From CAZHWR01 sp964536085 (GTDB lineage Bacteria > Bacillota > Clostridia > Oscillospirales > Ruminococcaceae), in the NCBI GenBank assembly GCA_964536085.1, contig CAZHWR010000061.1:1-9047 (forward strand): a DNA stretch of 9,047 nt, written 5' to 3'. The notes under the pieces are model-generated. The model searched no databases, had not been told where the DNA came from, and saw only the letters and a program-made list of their open reading frames with translations. Within the stretch, counting starts at the first letter, position 1. The number at the start of each line of letters is the position of its first letter. The position numbers and the translations under genes were made by a program. Shown piece after piece: positions 1-6,823 of this stretch.

Positions 1-422
1 TACATCTGGATAAATCTTCTGTAGCAGTCCCACGCCCAGCGTGCGTTGCCGGACTTTTCAGCGATAACATTTACAACCGTTTCGTTGAGACCGAGGTTTA
101 AGATGGTATCCATCATTCCGGGCATCGAAGCACGCGCGCCCGAACGGACGGAAACCAAAAGCGGGTTTGATTCGTCGCCGAATTTTTTGCCTGTGATTTC
201 TTCCATTTTTACGATAGCTTCGTCGATCTGCTCCATGATTTCGGCGTTGATTTGACGGTCGTCTTCGTAATACTGGGTACAGGCCTCTGTGGAAATAGTG
301 AAGCCCTGGGGAACGGGAAGACCGAGATTGGTCATCTCGGCAAGGTTTGCGCCCTTGCCGCCGAGGATTTCGCGCATGTCAGCGTTGCCCTCTTTGAACA
401 TGTAAACATACTTTTTGCTCAC
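1..422 (-). CDS. ppdK: Pyruvate, phosphate dikinase, N-terminal part (partial)
   Basis: Catalyses the reversible conversion of pyruvate, ATP and phosphate to phosphoenolpyruvate, AMP and pyrophosphate in the cytoplasm. In anaerobes it often works in glycolysis with pyrophosphate. Reading leftward from 422, the frame is open for 140 codons to the window edge; the family is usually about 870-880 residues, so roughly one sixth is present. This part is the ATP-grasp nucleotide-binding domain. Visible family signatures are the GGKGANLAEM motif (residues 21-30, with Lys23 matching the ATP-binding Lys22 of the Clostridium symbiosum enzyme), SVRSGARASMPGMMDT (91-106, Arg93 matching Arg92) and YRRFIQMY at the edge. 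The GTG at 422-420 is taken as the start because GGAGGT lies 8 bases upstream and the protein then aligns from its first residues with the family. It is transcribed away from glmU. The identification is very secure; only the distal part is unseen. Confidence 0.97.
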   Translation of the reverse strand, partial: MSKKYVYMFKEGNADMREILGGKGANLAEMTNLGLPVPQGFTISTEACTQYYEDDRQINAEIMEQIDEAIVKMEEITGKKFGDESNPLLVSVRSGARASMPGMMDTILNLGLNETVVNVIAEKSGNARWAWDCYRRFIQM

Positions 423-430
423 TGTTTGTA

Positions 431-436
431 ACCTCC
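431..436 (-). promoter_or_regulatory. Ribosome binding site of ppdK
   Basis: On the minus strand this reads GGAGGT, a near-perfect anti-Shine-Dalgarno match 8 bases before the GTG at 422. It decides the start, because the first ATG in the frame (codon 8) would remove conserved N-terminal residues and has no such site. Confidence 0.85.
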
Positions 437-573
437 GTTTATATTGTTGTTTTCCGGTCTGCGTTTTTGCGCCCGCTAACGGCGCCGCAGCGAAAAGATT
501 GGGTTGCCGCCTTATGTCTAAGCCGTTTGCACAGCGAATCTATTATGGCTTAAAACACCGCGGCATTGTTATT

Positions 574-602
574 ATTATATCAGACATGATTAAAATTTTC
601 TA
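574..602 (-). promoter_or_regulatory. Candidate promoter of ppdK
   Basis: On the minus strand there is a perfect TATAAT at 579-574. A weak -35 hexamer, TAGAAA (4 of 6 to TTGACA), lies at 602-597 with a 17-base spacer. Transcription would begin near 567, giving a leader of about 145 bases. The -10 is convincing and the -35 is poor, so the call is moderate. Confidence 0.5.
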
Positions 603-661
603 TAATTTTCTTTATTTTTTTTATAGAAAAAGAGAATTTTATAACATTATTATCAAAGGTG

Positions 662-690
662 TTGCAAATCGACATAAAAATTGCGATAAT
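662..690 (+). promoter_or_regulatory. Candidate promoter of glmU-prs
   Basis: The -35 is TTGCAA (662-667), the spacer is 17 bases, and the -10 is GATAAT (685-690). These match the vegetative sigma consensus at 4 of 6 and 5 of 6 positions. Transcription would start near 697, leaving a leader of about 43 bases to the glmU start at 740. Confidence 0.6.
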
Positions 691-725
691 ATATATAAAG
701 ATAATCGCTGATTTTAAATTGGATC

Positions 726-729
726 GGAG
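726..729 (+). promoter_or_regulatory. Ribosome binding site of glmU
   Basis: GGAG sits 10 bases before the ATG at 740. It supports this start over the upstream in-frame ATG at 659. Confidence 0.65.
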
Positions 730-739
730 TAATTTTATA

Positions 740-2128
740 ATGAACGCAGACAATTACTGTGCGGTTATACTTGCCGCGGGCGACGGCAAACGCATGAAAA
801 GCCGCCGTTCAAAGGTGCTGTGCGAGGTTGCGATGAAGCCGATGATATCGTGGGTGATATCGTCTTTGGAAAACGCGGGGATAAAAAACACCGCTGTTAT
901 TTTGGGAAACTCAGCCGAGGAAGTTTCGGCGGCGCTCCCCGAATACGCAGAAACCTTTTTGCAGACCGAACGCCTCGGAACAGGTCACGCGGTAATGACC
1001 GCCTTGAAATTTCTGGAAAATAATAAAGAGTCGGACGTTATCGTCCTTTGCGGCGACGCTCCGTTTATCGATTCGGATACTATAAAGCGCGCGCATGAAT
1101 ACCACTGCGCCAATCAAAACGCCGTCACGGTGATAACCGCGAAGCTTTCGGATCCTGCGGGCTACGGCAGGATTATCCGTTCTCAAAACGGCATTTCGGG
1201 CATAGTCGAGCAAAAAGACGCGTCGCCCGACGAGCTTAAAATTAACGAGGTTAATTCGGGCGCTTACTGGTTTAAGGCGGGCGCGCTTATAAACGCGCTT
1301 TCAAAGCTCACGACAGACAACGCGCAGGGCGAATATTATCTGACCGACACTATTTCGATATTGCTGAACGACGGTGAGCGCGCGGGTGCATACGCCGCCG
1401 AAAATCCCGATATCGTCCTCGGCGCGAACGACAGAAAATCCCTGCTTGCGCTCAACGAGCTTGCAAAGCGTGCGATAATCGAACGCCATATGGAAAACGG
1501 CGTTGAGTTTGTTTCAGTCGACGGCGTTGTTATCTCGCCCGATGTTACAATCGGGGCGGACACTAAAATTCTGTCCGGGACGATTTTGTGCGGGCAAACG
1601 CGGATAGGTGCGGGCTGCACAATCGGTCCGAACTCGCTTATAAGCGATTCGGACGTCGCGGACAACACGATTTTAAACGCGGTGCAGTGCTATCAGAGCG
1701 TTATACACGAAAATGTCAAAATCGGACCGTTCACGCATATCCGGCCCAATTCGGAAATCAAAGCCGGCGTAAAAATAGGCGATTTTGTCGAAATCAAGAA
1801 CTCCGTCGTAGGCGAATCGACCGCCGTCGCGCATTTGACATATGTCGGCGATTCGGACGTCGGCTCGCATGTCAATTTCGGCTGCGGCACCGTCACCGTG
1901 AATTACGACGGCGTTAATAAGCACCGCACCACGATAGGCGACAACGCGTTTATCGGCTGCAACACAAACCTCGTTGCTCCCGTGCGCGTGGGGGACGGCG
2001 CGTTTACCGCCGCAGGTACCACCGTTACCAAAGACGTTCCCGACGGCGCTCTGGCGATAGGCAGAGCGGCGCAGGAAAACAAGCCGGGGTTCGGCAAAAA
2101 GCTGCTGGGCAGAAAAAAACAGAAATAA
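740..2128 (+). CDS. glmU: Bifunctional UDP-GlcNAc pyrophosphorylase / GlcN-1-P N-acetyltransferase
   Basis: Acetylates glucosamine-1-phosphate with acetyl-CoA, then couples the product to UTP to give UDP-N-acetylglucosamine, the precursor of peptidoglycan and teichoic acid linkage units; cytoplasmic. The protein has 462 residues, the usual size. The N-terminal nucleotidyltransferase half (about 1-230) shows LAAGDGKRM, with Arg18 and Lys25 at the same positions as in the E. coli enzyme. It also has RLGTGHAV, CGDAPFI, GYGRIIR, GIVEQKDA and EVNSGAY. The C-terminal half (about 255-445) is a left-handed beta helix of hexapeptide repeats. It contains AHLTYVGDSDVG, whose His365 corresponds to catalytic His363 of E. 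coli, and the VNYDGVNK motif. The tail is Lys-rich. The frame extends upstream to 659, but the ATG at 740 is chosen: GGAG lies at 726-729, the LAAG motif then falls at residue 11, and the upstream part overlaps the proposed promoter. A mild oddity is SKVLC where most homologues have PKVLH. It probably forms one transcript with prs. Confidence 0.97.
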   Translation: MNADNYCAVILAAGDGKRMKSRRSKVLCEVAMKPMISWVISSLENAGIKNTAVILGNSAEEVSAALPEYAETFLQTERLGTGHAVMTALKFLENNKESDVIVLCGDAPFIDSDTIKRAHEYHCANQNAVTVITAKLSDPAGYGRIIRSQNGISGIVEQKDASPDELKINEVNSGAYWFKAGALINALSKLTTDNAQGEYYLTDTISILLNDGERAGAYAAENPDIVLGANDRKSLLALNELAKRAIIERHMENGVEFVSVDGVVISPDVTIGADTKILSGTILCGQTRIGAGCTIGPNSLISDSDVADNTILNAVQCYQSVIHENVKIGPFTHIRPNSEIKAGVKIGDFVEIKNSVVGESTAVAHLTYVGDSDVGSHVNFGCGTVTVNYDGVNKHRTTIGDNAFIGCNTNLVAPVRVGDGAFTAAGTTVTKDVPDGALAIGRAAQENKPGFGKKLLGRKKQK

Positions 2129-2184
2129 TAAATTATCAGGCATAAAAATTATACATTTATATAAAAGAAAGGGACGTTGTTTTA

Positions 2185-3141
2185 ATGAATTTGCACGGTA
2201 AGGATATCAAGATTTTTTCAGCAAACTCAAATCCCAATGTTGCCGAAGCGATTGCGAAGTCGCTCGGTCTGCCGATGGGAAAATCGGAGGTAGTGACCTT
2301 CAGCGACGGTGAAATAGCGGTTTCAATCCAGGAATCCGTCCGCGGGTCGGACGTTTTTGTCGTCCAATCGACCTCCAGCCCCGTCAACGATCATTTAATG
2401 GAGCTGCTTATTATGATCGACGCGTTCAAGCGCGCGTCCGCAGGAAGAATAACGGCGGTCATGCCGTATTTCGGCTATGCCAGGCAGGACAGAAAGGCAA
2501 AGGCGCGCGACCCGATTTCAGCAAAGCTGGTCGCCGATCTTATCACAACGGCGGGGGCCGACCGCGTTTTGACGATGGATCTTCACGCTTCTCAGATACA
2601 GGGCTTTTTCGATATCCCCGTCGACCATCTTTTGGGCGTTCCTATCCTCGCTCCGTATTTCTGCGAAAGATTCAAGGATTCAAGGGACGAATTTGTTGTG
2701 GTTTCGCCCGACCTCGGCTCTGTTACAAGGGCGAGGAACTTCGCAAACCGTTTTGAAGCGCCTATCGCGATTGTCGACAAGAGGCGTCAAAGAGCCAACG
2801 TGTGCGAGGTCATGAACATAATCGGCGAGGTCAAGGGCAAGAAGGTCGTTCTGGTGGACGACATGATAGACACCGCCGGAACGCTCTGCAACGCGGCGGT
2901 TGCGCTTATGGAAAACGGCGCGACAGAGGTTTACGCCTGCGCGACTCACGGCGTGCTTTCCGGCCCCGCTATCGAGCGAATCAAAAACAGTCCGCTCAAA
3001 GAGGTCGTTCTGCTCGACACTATAAGACTTGACAAGGACAAGCAGCTTGACAACATCATTCAGCTTCCCGTTGCTCCCGTATTTGCCGAGGCAATCGCGA
3101 GGATCTATGAGGACAAGCCCGTTTCCCCGCTGTTTGTATAA
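2185..3141 (+). CDS. prs: Ribose-phosphate pyrophosphokinase (PRPP synthetase)
   Basis: Transfers the pyrophosphoryl group of ATP to ribose-5-phosphate, making PRPP for purine, pyrimidine, histidine, tryptophan and NAD synthesis; cytoplasmic. The 318 residues match the usual length of class I enzymes (about 315). Family motifs occur in order: FSDGE (39-43), the ATP-loop motif RQDRK (100-104), the divalent-metal and catalytic segment DLHASQIQGFFD (132-143, His134), the flexible catalytic loop DKRRQRAN (198-205), and the PRPP-binding loop VLVDDMIDTAGT (222-233). The start at 2185 has a purine-rich site (GAAAGGG, 2167-2173) 11 bases upstream and gives the canonical N-terminus. It follows glmU by 56 bases with no hairpin between, as in many Bacillota where the two are co-transcribed. 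A terminator lies about 90 bases downstream. Confidence 0.97.
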   Translation: MNLHGKDIKIFSANSNPNVAEAIAKSLGLPMGKSEVVTFSDGEIAVSIQESVRGSDVFVVQSTSSPVNDHLMELLIMIDAFKRASAGRITAVMPYFGYARQDRKAKARDPISAKLVADLITTAGADRVLTMDLHASQIQGFFDIPVDHLLGVPILAPYFCERFKDSRDEFVVVSPDLGSVTRARNFANRFEAPIAIVDKRRQRANVCEVMNIIGEVKGKKVVLVDDMIDTAGTLCNAAVALMENGATEVYACATHGVLSGPAIERIKNSPLKEVVLLDTIRLDKDKQLDNIIQLPVAPVFAEAIARIYEDKPVSPLFV

Positions 3142-3233
3142 TTTGAAAATCCCTTTTATATTTATAAGTATACATATTTTATTGCCATCTTCTATTTTTC
3201 TTTTCATAATACTTTTTTGTTTTATTTGTTTTA

Positions 3234-3266
3234 GGCGTTTGGCGCAAGCCAGGCGCCGATTTTTTT
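3234..3266 (+). terminator. Intrinsic terminator of glmU-prs
   Basis: A 10-base-pair stem (3234-3243 with 3248-3257, including two G-U pairs) closes a GCAA tetraloop, a GNRA type that stabilises hairpins. A run of seven T follows at 3260-3266, then further T-rich sequence. It lies 92 bases after the prs stop. Confidence 0.88.
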
Positions 3267-3337
3267 GTGTTTTATCGGATTCGTTTGTTTTACGGCGTGG
3301 GATTTTGTGATAATACTTTGGAAATTATGTGTTATTG

Positions 3338-3366
3338 TTGATTTTATTGGATAAATGTTGTATTAT
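3338..3366 (+). promoter_or_regulatory. Candidate promoter of the phosphodiesterase gene
   Basis: The -35 is TTGATT (3338-3343), the spacer is 17 bases, and the -10 is TATTAT (3361-3366). They match the consensus at 4 of 6 and 5 of 6 positions. Transcription would begin near 3373, leaving a leader of about 78 bases. This, together with the preceding terminator, makes the gene independent of glmU-prs. Confidence 0.6.
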
Positions 3367-3390
3367 AAGAATATATAAATTCTGTTTGGG

Positions 3391-3407
3391 TAAGGCTGTC
3401 AGACTTA
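3391..3407. promoter_or_regulatory. Near-palindrome, possible operator
   Basis: TAAGGCTGTCAGACTTA is a 17-base inverted repeat around a central T with a single mismatched pair. It lies about 20-35 bases downstream of the predicted transcription start, a place where repressors often bind. No regulator gene is present in the window and the motif matches no box I recognise, so its role is inferred. Confidence 0.3.
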
Positions 3408-3450
3408 TTTTGGTGACCCGGGCGGAAATATTGAAAGGGGAAAACAAATT

Positions 3451-6400
3451 ATGAAAAAACACAAGCTTATTGCTCTGCTGATGTCAGCGTTTATGCTGTG
3501 TACAGGGATGCAGCTGCCTGCCGTTGCCGATGTTGGCGCAGGCTTAACCGAAATATCCTCCGTGTCGCCCGCCATCGGGGCAGACGCGGGCGACACAATA
3601 AGCCTTGCAGATTATTCTTACAAAGGCACGGCGCTGAGCGAATACACCTGGAGCGGCGTGGGTTCAGCCTCGCTTGACGGAAACAGCTTCAAGGCGGACA
3701 GAAAAGGAGTTTATGTGTTCGACGGCGTAAAAGGCGAGGACACGTTCCGTCTGTTTATAGTCGTAAAGGATAAAAGCGAAACCGAGTACACGCTTTATGA
3801 AAACGATTTTGACGACCAAAGCTCGCTTGATGATTTAAGCGTTGTCGAAGGCTCAAAAAGCGCGCTGAGCGTTTCCGATTCAAAGCTCACAATAATAGGG
3901 GACAGCGTCCGCGTTTTGCTTCCCGAGCTTTACAAGGATTTCGGAAACTATAAAATTGACGTTAACGCCACGATTAAAAATCCGGCGAATGATTTGCGCT
4001 GGACGTCGATAATGTACAGAATCAAAGCGGATTCGCCGTATTACCCTTATTATCAGATGGCGGTGCGCAGCAATGCAACCGCGTCAAACGGGGTCGAGTT
4101 TGCAAAGCGCACTCCTTCGAATGCTTGGAACGTGCTTCAAACATCGCCGTACACCGAAAAAATCAATCCCGATAAAATGTATAAATTCACGGTGTGCGCG
4201 TATGGCAAATACGTCACCGAAAGCATCGACGATATGATGCTGCTTTCTTCAACAGGCGTGTCGGACATCACCTCCGGCCGCATAGGACTTCAGGCAAACC
4301 AGTGCACAATGATAGTGGACAGCATCAAGGTCACGCTGCAAACCGAAGCGCCGGCAGGAAAACGTTCCTTTGCTAACGTCAGGAGCTTTTCTTCGAAACT
4401 CGCGACCACTCCCACGCTCGTTTCATTTGTTGACACGAAAGCGGATTTTGACGATATACTCGTTTCTTCACCCGCAACGGCGATATTCAATCTGAACAGT
4501 GACGGAAAGGTTATCGGTGAAAACGGCGAGACCATAGCGACGCTTGACGAAGCTTACGATAAAATCGGAACGACTGTTATTGCGGCGTTCCGTCCCGATA
4601 ATGAAGCGGCAGTCGATAAGCTTTCGGTATACTGCAAGCAAAATAATATCGAGGATGTTGCCGTGGCGTCTGACGATTCGCAGCTTATAAAATACGCGCG
4701 CGAAGAGTATTATCTTTTTAGGGGAATAGTGCTGTTCGACAAAGCGGAGACGACTGAGGAAGGGTTGCTTGAGATGCGCAAGGCAGTAAACACCTGCGGG
4801 GCAAAGATTGCGGTGCTGCCTTACGAGTGTGTTACCAAAGAAAGCGTTTTGTATCTTCAAAAGCTACTGGTTACCGTTTGGGCCGGCGAGGCTCCAGAAG
4901 AAAGCAACACGTCGCTTATGACGCAGATTTTAAGCGGAGCTAACGGAATAGTCGCGTCTGACCGCGCGGCGGCGGAAAACTGTTTTACAAATTATTTTGA
5001 AACAAATTCAGTCACACGCCAAATTCTTGTTATCGGTCACAGGGGACTGCCTTCCGTCGCGCCCGAAAACTCGATAGAAGGAAGCGCGCTGGCATATGAG
5101 GCAGGCGCGGACATCGTTGAGAACGACGTTTATCTCACCAAAGACGGCGTGGTCGTCATTATGCACGACGACACAGTCGACCGCACTACTAACGGTACCG
5201 GCAATATAGAATCAATGACATATGAACAGGTCAAGGCGCTGACGCTAAACGCGGCAGGCGGACTGACCGACTGCAAAATACCGACGCTTGAGGAATATTT
5301 CCAAGCGTTCGGCTCGCTTGACAAGCAGCTTTTCATCGAGATAAAAACGACCAATGCAAACGTTATTGAACCGATGGCAAAGCTCATTGAAGAGTATAAT
5401 ATGTCCTCAAAGATATGCTTTATATCGTTTGACACTGCACAGCTTGCGAGGATACAGGCAAGGCTCCCCGAGGTTTCCACGGGGTATCTGTGCTCGGGAC
5501 TCACAACGGAAAGCAACGCTATTGAAAGCGTTCGCTCAGCGGTGTGTGCAGTCCAGACCTACAGCTCCACCTTCAACCAAAGCAGTTCGGGAATATCCAA
5601 GGAGTTCATGACCGAGCTCAACCACAGGGGAGTAACCTATTGGCCGTGGACGTACACCGACACCACATCTTTTGCGACGCATTACCTGTGGGGAATAAAC
5701 GGCTTCACAACAAATTACGCCAACTGCGTTACTGATACAGTGAAAACAGTTAAGCTCACCTCGGAAGTTGACACGTTACAGGCAGGTGAAAGCGCGCAGC
5801 TTCAATTTTCAGCCGTGAATTATAATGATAAGGAAACTGCGCTCGGCGAAAACGCCGAAATAGTAATTATAGACGGTGAGGATAACGTTGCGCTCAGCGG
5901 CAATACGATAACGGCGAAGTCGAGCGGAGGCGTTTCGCTTTACTGCCGCTATAAGACTACAGTCGGCGGCAAAACCGCCTATGCCTGCTCGGATATCGTT
6001 ACGATCCAAACTGAGGGCGAGCTTGAGCTCGAACCGTCCGAGCCGACTAATCCGGGTTCAACGGATTCAGACGATACGAACAACACAGGCTCAACAACCA
6101 CCACTCCCGCGGTTACAAACGGTACGGCTACAGTAAACGGCAAGACGGTACTGTATGTTAACGGCAAGGCAGTAACAGGCACTAAGGTAATAACCGTATC
6201 GGGCAAGATGTACGCTGTAGTGGGCGGATATGTTAAGACAGGCAAAAAGCAGGTCGTTAAGATAGGAAGCAAATACTATATCGTAAACGCTAGCGGAGTA
6301 GTGCAGAAAGGCACAAAGAACAAGCTTATCAAGGTGGGAACAAAATCCTACGTTGTAAACAAAAACGGAGTAGTACAGAGAAAAGCAAGCGGAAAGAAGC

Positions 6401-6603
6401 TTGTCAAGGTCGGAACTAAGTCGTACATAGTCAACAAGCTTGGAGTTGTACAAAAGGGCAGCAAGAACAAGCTCGTCAAAATAGGAAAGAAAGCCTATGT
6501 TGTCAACAAATCGGGCGTAGTACAAAAGAACAAAAAGTCGATAAAGGCCGGCAAGAAGACCTATAAAACCAATAAAAAAGGCGTTGCAACGCTGAAAAAG
6601 TAA
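3451..6603 (+). CDS. Secreted modular glycerophosphodiester phosphodiesterase with wall-binding-type repeats
   Basis: Predicted to hydrolyse glycerophosphodiesters to glycerol-3-phosphate and an alcohol outside the cell. Its 1050 residues form these modules: a signal peptide (about 1-26, Lys-rich start, hydrophobic core, PAVA before Asp27); a beta-rich Ig-like segment (30-110); a LamG-like jelly roll (about 112-297); a region that looks like a degenerate GDPD barrel (about 305-515); the active GDPD domain (about 524-765); an Ig-like segment (766-855); an acidic Pro/Ser/Thr linker (857-890); and Lys-rich repeats (892-1050). The active domain has the family's catalytic set: His530-Arg531 in GHRG, PEN (538-540), Glu557 and Asp559 in ENDVY, His572 in MHDDTVDRTT, and Glu630-Ile-Lys632. 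It ends with GINGFTTNY. AAAGGGG precedes the ATG. There is no LPXTG signal or C-terminal membrane helix, so the repeats are the likely anchor. The substrate could be lipid head groups or glycerol-phosphate teichoic acid, as for GlpQ; the sequence does not decide. Confidence 0.9.
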   Translation: MKKHKLIALLMSAFMLCTGMQLPAVADVGAGLTEISSVSPAIGADAGDTISLADYSYKGTALSEYTWSGVGSASLDGNSFKADRKGVYVFDGVKGEDTFRLFIVVKDKSETEYTLYENDFDDQSSLDDLSVVEGSKSALSVSDSKLTIIGDSVRVLLPELYKDFGNYKIDVNATIKNPANDLRWTSIMYRIKADSPYYPYYQMAVRSNATASNGVEFAKRTPSNAWNVLQTSPYTEKINPDKMYKFTVCAYGKYVTESIDDMMLLSSTGVSDITSGRIGLQANQCTMIVDSIKVTLQTEAPAGKRSFANVRSFSSKLATTPTLVSFVDTKADFDDILVSSPATAIFNLNSDGKVIGENGETIATLDEAYDKIGTTVIAAFRPDNEAAVDKLSVYCKQNNIEDVAVASDDSQLIKYAREEYYLFRGIVLFDKAETTEEGLLEMRKAVNTCGAKIAVLPYECVTKESVLYLQKLLVTVWAGEAPEESNTSLMTQILSGANGIVASDRAAAENCFTNYFETNSVTRQILVIGHRGLPSVAPENSIEGSALAYEAGADIVENDVYLTKDGVVVIMHDDTVDRTTNGTGNIESMTYEQVKALTLNAAGGLTDCKIPTLEEYFQAFGSLDKQLFIEIKTTNANVIEPMAKLIEEYNMSSKICFISFDTAQLARIQARLPEVSTGYLCSGLTTESNAIESVRSAVCAVQTYSSTFNQSSSGISKEFMTELNHRGVTYWPWTYTDTTSFATHYLWGINGFTTNYANCVTDTVKTVKLTSEVDTLQAGESAQLQFSAVNYNDKETALGENAEIVIIDGEDNVALSGNTITAKSSGGVSLYCRYKTTVGGKTAYACSDIVTIQTEGELELEPSEPTNPGSTDSDDTNNTGSTTTTPAVTNGTATVNGKTVLYVNGKAVTGTKVITVSGKMYAVVGGYVKTGKKQVVKIGSKYYIVNASGVVQKGTKNKLIKVGTKSYVVNKNGVVQRKASGKKLVKVGTKSYIVNKLGVVQKGSKNKLVKIGKKAYVVNKSGVVQKNKKSIKAGKKTYKTNKKGVATLKK
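6033..6256 (+). repeat. Shared C-terminal cassette, copy 1
   Basis: Encodes the acidic linker and first basic units of the phosphodiesterase. The same DNA recurs at 8827-9047. Exact runs are 60 bases (6033-6092 with 8827-8886), 26 bases (6097-6122 with 8888-8913) and 34 bases (6223-6256 with 9014-9047, cut by the window edge). Between them are mainly scattered substitutions and one codon present only in copy 1 (four Thr against three). Confidence 0.95.
6124..6600 (+). repeat. Seven Lys-rich beta-hairpin-like repeats at the C-terminus
   Basis: Residues 892-1050 of the phosphodiesterase divide into about seven units of 18-25 residues. The five clearest begin at 6253, 6325, 6400, 6472 and 6538. 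The core pattern is K-[VI]-G-x-K-x-Y-x-V-N-K-x-G-V-V-Q-K. This resembles the layout of choline-binding and glucan-binding repeats (polar turn, Y, V/F, N/D, x-G), but there is no Trp and usually only one aromatic residue per unit. There is no Asp or Glu after residue 875, while about 39 Lys and one Arg occur there, so the module is strongly basic. A cell-wall-binding role is inferred, not shown. Confidence 0.75.
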
Positions 6604-6624
6604 CACTACTTAATAAAAGCAAAG

Positions 6625-6658
6625 AAAAAAGGGCGCGGACTAATCCGCGCCCTTTTTT
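6625..6658 (+). terminator. Intrinsic terminator of the phosphodiesterase gene
   Basis: A perfect 9-base-pair GC-rich stem (6631-6639 with 6644-6652) has a CTAA loop and six T at 6653-6658. Six A at 6625-6630 extend the pairing to 15 base pairs and would let it work on both strands. It lies 22 bases after the stop codon. Confidence 0.95.
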
Positions 6659-6716
6659 GTTATGATTTAGAGAATAAATATGTCGTGTTTTAGCAGTAAA
6701 AGAATAGTTTTATCAC

Positions 6717-6745
6717 TTGTACGGTGCGTGTATTGTATATATAAT
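6717..6745 (+). promoter_or_regulatory. Candidate promoter of the LamG-repeat protein gene
   Basis: A perfect TATAAT (6740-6745) is preceded by TTGTAC (6717-6722, 3 of 6 to TTGACA) with a 17-base spacer. Transcription would begin near 6752, giving a leader of about 190 bases. A second possibility is TTGGGC (6886) with TATAAA (6911), but its 19-base spacing is less favourable and its leader would be only about 20 bases. Confidence 0.5.
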
Positions 6746-6804
6746 TATATGTATAGATGATAACTATTAGTTATTTTTCAAAGATATTAAGCTATAAACA
6801 ATTA

Positions 6805-6823
6805 TCTGCATTTTATATGCAGA
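6805..6823 (+). other. Small hairpin in the leader of the LamG-repeat gene
   Basis: TCTGCAT and ATGCAGA form a perfect 7-base-pair stem around TTTAT, followed by an A tract rather than a T tract. It is therefore not a rightward terminator. It could stabilise the transcript or be a protein-binding palindrome. Confidence 0.35.

Larger units (their letters stand above)
423..739. other. Divergent intergenic region between ppdK and glmU
   Basis: This 317-base stretch has two compositions. About 455-545 is GC-rich and would be the untranslated leader of ppdK. About 546-735 is strongly AT-rich and carries the outward-facing promoters. I see no convincing gene; a short rightward open frame across 415-711 begins inside ppdK and has no family features. 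The GC-rich leader contains short inverted repeats, but I could not match it to a known riboswitch class. Confidence 0.7.
3142..3450 (+). other. Intergenic region between prs and the phosphodiesterase gene
   Basis: This 309-base AT-rich stretch contains, in order, a featureless T-rich segment (3142-3233), the prs terminator, a vegetative-type promoter, a near-palindrome at 3391-3407, and a purine-rich ribosome binding site (AAAGGGG, 3434-3440) 10 bases before the ATG at 3451. No gene or structural RNA was recognised. Confidence 0.7.

Noticed and set aside
415..711. 98-residue rightward open frame before glmU
   Set aside because: It begins inside ppdK on the other strand, crosses both proposed promoters, has no ribosome binding site and shows no domain-like composition.
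659..739. Upstream ATG at 659 as the start of glmU
   Set aside because: It would add 27 residues with no family match, it overlaps the proposed promoter, and the ATG at 740 has a ribosome binding site and places the LAAG motif at residue 11.
1673..2143. 156-residue minus-strand frame opposite glmU
   Set aside because: Antisense shadow of the hexapeptide-repeat half of glmU, caused by its codon pattern; no start signals.
3330..3362. TGTTAT, TGTTGA and TGTTGT words upstream of the phosphodiesterase as a Pho box
   Set aside because: The spacing does not follow the 11-base period expected for PhoP binding, and such words are common in AT-rich DNA.
3142..3450. Insertion sequence or integration site separating housekeeping from surface genes
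   Set aside because: No terminal inverted repeats, transposase remnants, tRNA gene or attachment-like direct repeats were seen.
6091..6606. Minus-strand frames opposite the repeat tails (also 5979-6272 and 8491-9036)
   Set aside because: Their low-complexity content mirrors the sense repeats; two of them resemble each other only because the sense cassettes are duplicated.
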